From positions 1-5,759 of the forward strand of contig CAIYYE010000569.1 in the NCBI GenBank assembly GCA_903930395.1: a stretch of DNA of 5,759 nucleotides, written 5' to 3'. This DNA comes from an uncultured beta proteobacterium. GTDB lineage: Bacteria; Pseudomonadota; Gammaproteobacteria; Burkholderiales; Rhodocyclaceae. A model generated the notes under the pieces. That model was not told the DNA's origin. It did not search any database and was given only the letters and a program-made list of their open reading frames with translations. Shown here in pieces: positions 5,737-5,759 of this stretch (its first letter is position 1; each line of letters opens with the position of its first letter). A program made the translations under genes and the position numbers.

Positions 5737-5759
5737 ATGGACATGCAAGTTGCCAAGAA
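5737..5759 (+). CDS. dmpN: Start of phenol hydroxylase catalytic alpha subunit (P3, DmpN type), cut by window end
   Basis: Only seven codons and part of an eighth are visible (MDMQVAK, then AA of the next codon). AAGGAG at 5725-5730 is 6 bases before the ATG. The call rests on position: in all known operons of this type the gene after dmpM encodes the diiron alpha subunit that hydroxylates phenol. Nothing of the catalytic domain is inside the window. Confidence 0.75.

Overview
The window reads as part of an aromatic-compound degradation locus from a Gram-negative proteobacterium. The outer-membrane and periplasmic proteins, the GC-rich coding sequence and the multicomponent phenol hydroxylase plus catechol 2,3-dioxygenase suggest a betaproteobacterium, perhaps of the Rhodocyclales (Dechloromonas/Azoarcus/Thauera type). 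That placement is inferred from protein resemblance; no rRNA or other marker gene is present.

Left block (1-2174, + strand): the 3' end of a DUF1302-family outer-membrane protein, then 21 bases later a complete DUF1329-family periplasmic protein. The pair ends at a clear intrinsic terminator at 2146-2174. Such pairs recur near catabolic genes for hydrophobic or aromatic compounds, but their biochemical role is not established. Next, converging on them from the - strand (3087-2191), is a LysR-type regulator of the CatR/CatM/CbnR class.

Control region (3088-3424): a 337-base AT-rich stretch separates the lysR gene from the divergent catabolic genes. It holds a well-formed sigma-54 (-24/-12) promoter at 3326-3341, a near-consensus IHF site, a TTGATCAA element like XylR/DmpR-type activator sites, two LysR-type T-N11-A dyads, and a long imperfect inverted repeat laid over the core promoter and start point. 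No sigma-54 activator gene lies in the window, so the promoter must be served from elsewhere.

Right block (3425-5759, + strand): catechol 2,3-dioxygenase, then the phenol hydroxylase genes for the beta subunit (dmpL type) and the regulatory protein (dmpM type), and the first codons of the catalytic alpha subunit (dmpN type), cut by the window end. The hydroxylase would turn phenol or methylphenols into catechols, and the dioxygenase would open the ring by meta cleavage. Two points of layout are unusual relative to the reference dmpKLMNOP-QB order. The ring-cleavage gene comes first, and no dmpK-type gene precedes dmpL. Instead the 85-base gap holds a strong 11-bp stem-loop.

I see no RNA genes, insertion sequences, CRISPR arrays or attachment sites. 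The protein families are all known. The most unusual material is in the 3221-3380 control region and the 4376-4402 hairpin.
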